From NCBI GenBank assembly GCA_019307545.1, contig JAFDJI010000293.1, forward strand, positions 1-5,475: a stretch of 5,475 bases of DNA, written 5' to 3'. Source of the DNA: Deltaproteobacteria bacterium. GTDB taxonomy: Bacteria > Myxococcota_A > UBA796 > GCA-2862545. The position numbers and the translations under genes were made by a program. Under the pieces are notes generated by a model. That model made no database searches, was not told the origin of the DNA, and worked only from the letters and a program-made list of their open reading frames with translations. Below are positions 5,001 through 5,475 of the stretch, piece after piece (within the stretch, counting starts at the first letter, position 1; each line of letters opens with the position of its first letter).

Positions 5001-5475
5001 CCAGGGATACCGTGTCGATGGTGGTGTTCGTCAGGGTGAGGATTGCTGACATGAAATGGGCATGGAGGACCACGTCTTGGATCGTGTTGTTCGCCATCGA
5101 CATCGTCAGCGCTCCCGTGACGGTGAGCCCCCCCAGATTGGCGATCTGGTTGTCGTCCACGGTGAGGGTGTTCCCGGCGACCACCATGTGCCCCGAGACC
5201 CCGGTGAAGCTGTTCTCCGAGGTCACCAGGGTCTGGGCGGTAATGACCAGTTCCCCCGCCACCGCTGACACGATGTTGCCCTCCACCGTGGCCGCGCCAT
5301 CAGAGCTGATCTCCACGACCTGTCGGGCGTTCTCCACCGTGTTTCCGGTGAAGGTCACCTCGTTCTCGGCGCGAGCGTAGAGGCCACCCAGCCCGTCGAT
5401 GATGTTGTTGGCGAAGGTCCCCGACCCATTGCCGTGCAAGGTGAGCTTATCGCTCAACCCGGTGATGGTGTTGTT
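2053..5475 (-). CDS. Giant secreted beta-helix surface protein with Cys-rich repeats, Ca-binding repeats and MYXO-CTERM-like tail (5' partial)
   Basis: The frame is open to the right edge (visible codons start NNTITG), so the true start and any signal peptide are outside; the TTG at 5457 is not a believable start. There are 1140 visible residues, numbered here from the edge. Residues 1-590: right-handed parallel beta-helix, about 25 turns with an Asn-type step every 21-23 residues. 618-730: beta-sandwich-like segment of the kind that often follows such helices (IEVYRA, YGEGVQYLG, TSEFGAN). 736-858: three Cys-rich repeats of the DUF4215/myxobacterial disulfide type, the third short. 864-953: Ig/FN3-like domain (FECAEDRADWVDC). 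954-1093: Asp-rich thrombospondin type 3-like calcium-binding repeats. 1111-1140: CGC, a hydrophobic stretch (LWFAPLLVMLGVA) and RRRRNR, a MYXO-CTERM-type sorting tail. It is very acidic overall and probably anchored at the outer surface. Adhesion or polysaccharide binding or cleavage is possible; no catalytic site was identified. Confidence 0.93.
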   Translation of the reverse strand, partial: NNTITGLSDKLTLHGNGSGTFANNIIDGLGGLYARAENEVTFTGNTVENARQVVEISSDGAATVEGNIVSAVAGELVITAQTLVTSENSFTGVSGHMVVAGNTLTVDDNQIANLGGLTVTGALTMSMANNTIQDVVLHAHFMSAILTLTNTTIDTVSLGVLIMGEASATLDTTALTSIDRLDMHGRDITVNGSTFSDLDRGLMFDVGNTLTVTDTVFERLGGALSAQGGRNLVFTGNTVREVGGFVELSPEEGIDDIGEVLVADNTFTDVVEYVRARNGYAVTVTGNTYESIGTFVGTGTDEGDVVFAANQLSHIGKFEIGASKEGSKERSKGRSLELIDNDFDTVLEGLEVLGYAEATITGNVVTIVGGPIDVQSEGLVFSENEVIEGGGVQLRPFGDFEVRDNEVRYNTYDLDGWALGALQIIGYATTGSVVDGNTVTDNAGAGIVVATELTSFPLPFPNARASAGDGLAAFFSDSGLAFVDVTDNVVDGNLVGLMFGDLWEPTISGNTANDNATFGMLGETIGGALMEGNEARGNGAFGIFIDRGKDLYLGGNTIQDNGASGLVVARSRGEFSQNIFGGNDGIAIDVGADLHTLDTSGNLAACGILDSEKSDFSVNRLATPTILDATVDGEGRLVIEGVGCPQARIEVYRAVATLDDRHLGVDYGEGVQYLGTALPDPSGDFSLVLEDTSFAMEGPTWVSAIAIADLGGDVKLEPQDQTVTSEFGANRAIPSCGDANVDLFEACDDGNNLDEDGCSASCTVEKGWSCEGGTSVCTHVCGDGVVALPAEVCDDGNDQSEDGCSDACVPEDGFGCVDTEGSLPESTCTAVCGDGVTLGEEACDDGNIDGGDGCTAECQLEADTDILSGPSDPSQEMTATFTFTDPTGTAVRFECAEDRADWVDCSNPTTTAGVYTHTWLGLLEDGSSHAFHVRGVSDFEEPDPSPAVWTWAIDVDADGDHVDYDLDNCPEISNPDQADLDGDGEGDACDDDIDGDGIANGDEDFDGDGVLDGRETDPTHPDTDGDGLCDGWVEAPILDDQGDEVCRDGEDLDGNGVTDDGETDPTLADSDGDCIDDGTEVLDRDSDPLDADDPTAGGACETEVEPDESECGCTAVPGPQTLWFAPLLVMLGVARRRRNR
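2056..2145 (-). other. C-terminal sorting signal (MYXO-CTERM-like)
   Basis: Encodes the last 30 residues: Cys-Gly-Cys, a Pro-containing linker, a hydrophobic segment of about 13 residues and a final RRRRNR. Tripartite Cys / transmembrane / Arg-cluster tails are the known myxobacterial surface-sorting signal, processed by a myxosortase-type protease. The spacer VPGPQ between the Cys motif and the membrane segment is slightly unusual. Confidence 0.75.
2197..2616 (-). repeat. Thrombospondin type 3-like calcium-binding repeats
   Basis: Encodes Asp-rich DxDGDG loops: DADGDHVDYDLDNCP, DLDGDGEGDACDDD, DGDGIANGDEDFDGDG, DTDGDGLCDG, DLDGNGVTDDG and DSDGDCIDDG. Such loops bind calcium and form a stiff, acidic spacer between the outer domains and the membrane anchor. 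Cysteines inside several units can form disulfides. Confidence 0.85.
2902..3270 (-). repeat. Three Cys-rich DUF4215-type repeats
   Basis: Three copies of CGD(A/G)...E.CDDGN....DGC...C. Two are full (about 42-48 residues, each with an added GW/GFGC....C half). The third stops after DGCTAEC. The DNA shows matching blocks of CCGTCGTCGCA at the CDDGN core. These disulfide-rich repeats are abundant in secreted myxobacterial proteins. Confidence 0.88.
3703..5475 (-). repeat. Parallel beta-helix repeat array, 63-69 bp period
   Basis: Steps of the form (V/F/I)-x-(G/D)-N-(T)-(V/I/F)-x-x-(V/I/L/N) recur every 21-23 residues. In the first 17 or so turns the last position is mostly aliphatic (TGNTVREV, ADNTFTDV). 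In the last seven it is Asn (DGNTVTDN, GGNTIQDN). Two turns are longer because of insertions, at about 4470-4540 and 4030-4131. The array continues past the right edge. Confidence 0.85.
4479..4514 (-). repeat. In-frame 12-bp tandem repeat, three copies
   Basis: Three adjacent 12-bp units beginning CCTTGCTC on the plus strand (4479, 4491, 4503), differing only in the last four or five bases. Twelve bases is four codons, so the frame is kept; the encoded stretch is SKEG-SKER-SKGR. It makes one beta-helix turn about nine residues longer than its neighbours. Confidence 0.85.

Noticed and set aside
2416..5049. Very long open frame on the plus strand opposite the beta-helix gene (877 codons)
   Set aside because: It is a by-product of GC-rich codon bias and the repeat structure of the minus-strand gene. 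The minus frame shows clear domains; the plus product is a featureless Val/Gly/Arg-rich string.
5455..5457. TTG as the start of the beta-helix gene
   Set aside because: The frame stays open to the edge, and the codons upstream (NNTITG) are part of another helix turn, so the gene continues beyond the window.
3703..5475. Regular short motifs (GTGTTNCCGGTGA-like) at about 65-bp spacing, resembling a CRISPR array
   Set aside because: The motif is degenerate, lies in one continuous reading frame and encodes beta-helix turns; spacers are not unique unrelated sequence.

Overview
The window is GC-rich and carries four protein-coding genes, two of them cut by the window edges. The long right-hand gene points to a myxobacterium or other member of the Myxococcota. 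It encodes a secreted surface protein that combines Cys-rich 'CGDG..CDDGN..DGC' repeats, Asp-rich calcium-binding repeats and a C-terminal Cys / membrane segment / Arg-cluster tail of the MYXO-CTERM type. The phylum assignment is inferred from these families, not from a marker gene.

Layout. (1) Positions 1-364, minus strand: the first 121 codons of a gene that runs off the left edge. Its N-terminus is low-complexity and hydrophilic, with a run of eight glycines. (2) Positions 365-580: no gene. This stretch holds a good sigma70-type promoter reading left, and a leader of about 120 nt with a U6 tract and an inverted repeat over the ribosome binding site and start of gene 1. (3) Positions 581-1168, minus strand: a small leucine-rich-repeat protein. 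(4) Positions 1169-1359: a divergent intergenic region with two palindromes built from the same half-site, ACTGGC/GCCAGT. (5) Positions 1360-2013, plus strand: a TetR-family repressor, the obvious candidate to bind those palindromes. (6) Positions 2014-2052: a 39-bp gap between convergent genes with a GC-rich hairpin. (7) Positions 2053-5475, minus strand: at least 1140 codons of a giant beta-helix surface protein whose start lies beyond the right edge.

How they relate. The TetR gene and the LRR gene are divergent and share one control region, so a local regulatory unit (TetR controlling itself and perhaps the LRR gene) is the most economical reading. The beta-helix gene is convergent with tetR, so its own promoter is outside the window and no link to TetR can be shown. 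No RNA gene, insertion sequence or CRISPR array was seen. I did not find clear evidence of a new multi-gene system. The most notable items are the paired operator-like palindromes, the structured leader of the left gene, and an in-frame 12-bp tandem repeat that adds a charged, Lys/Arg-rich loop to one turn of the beta-helix.
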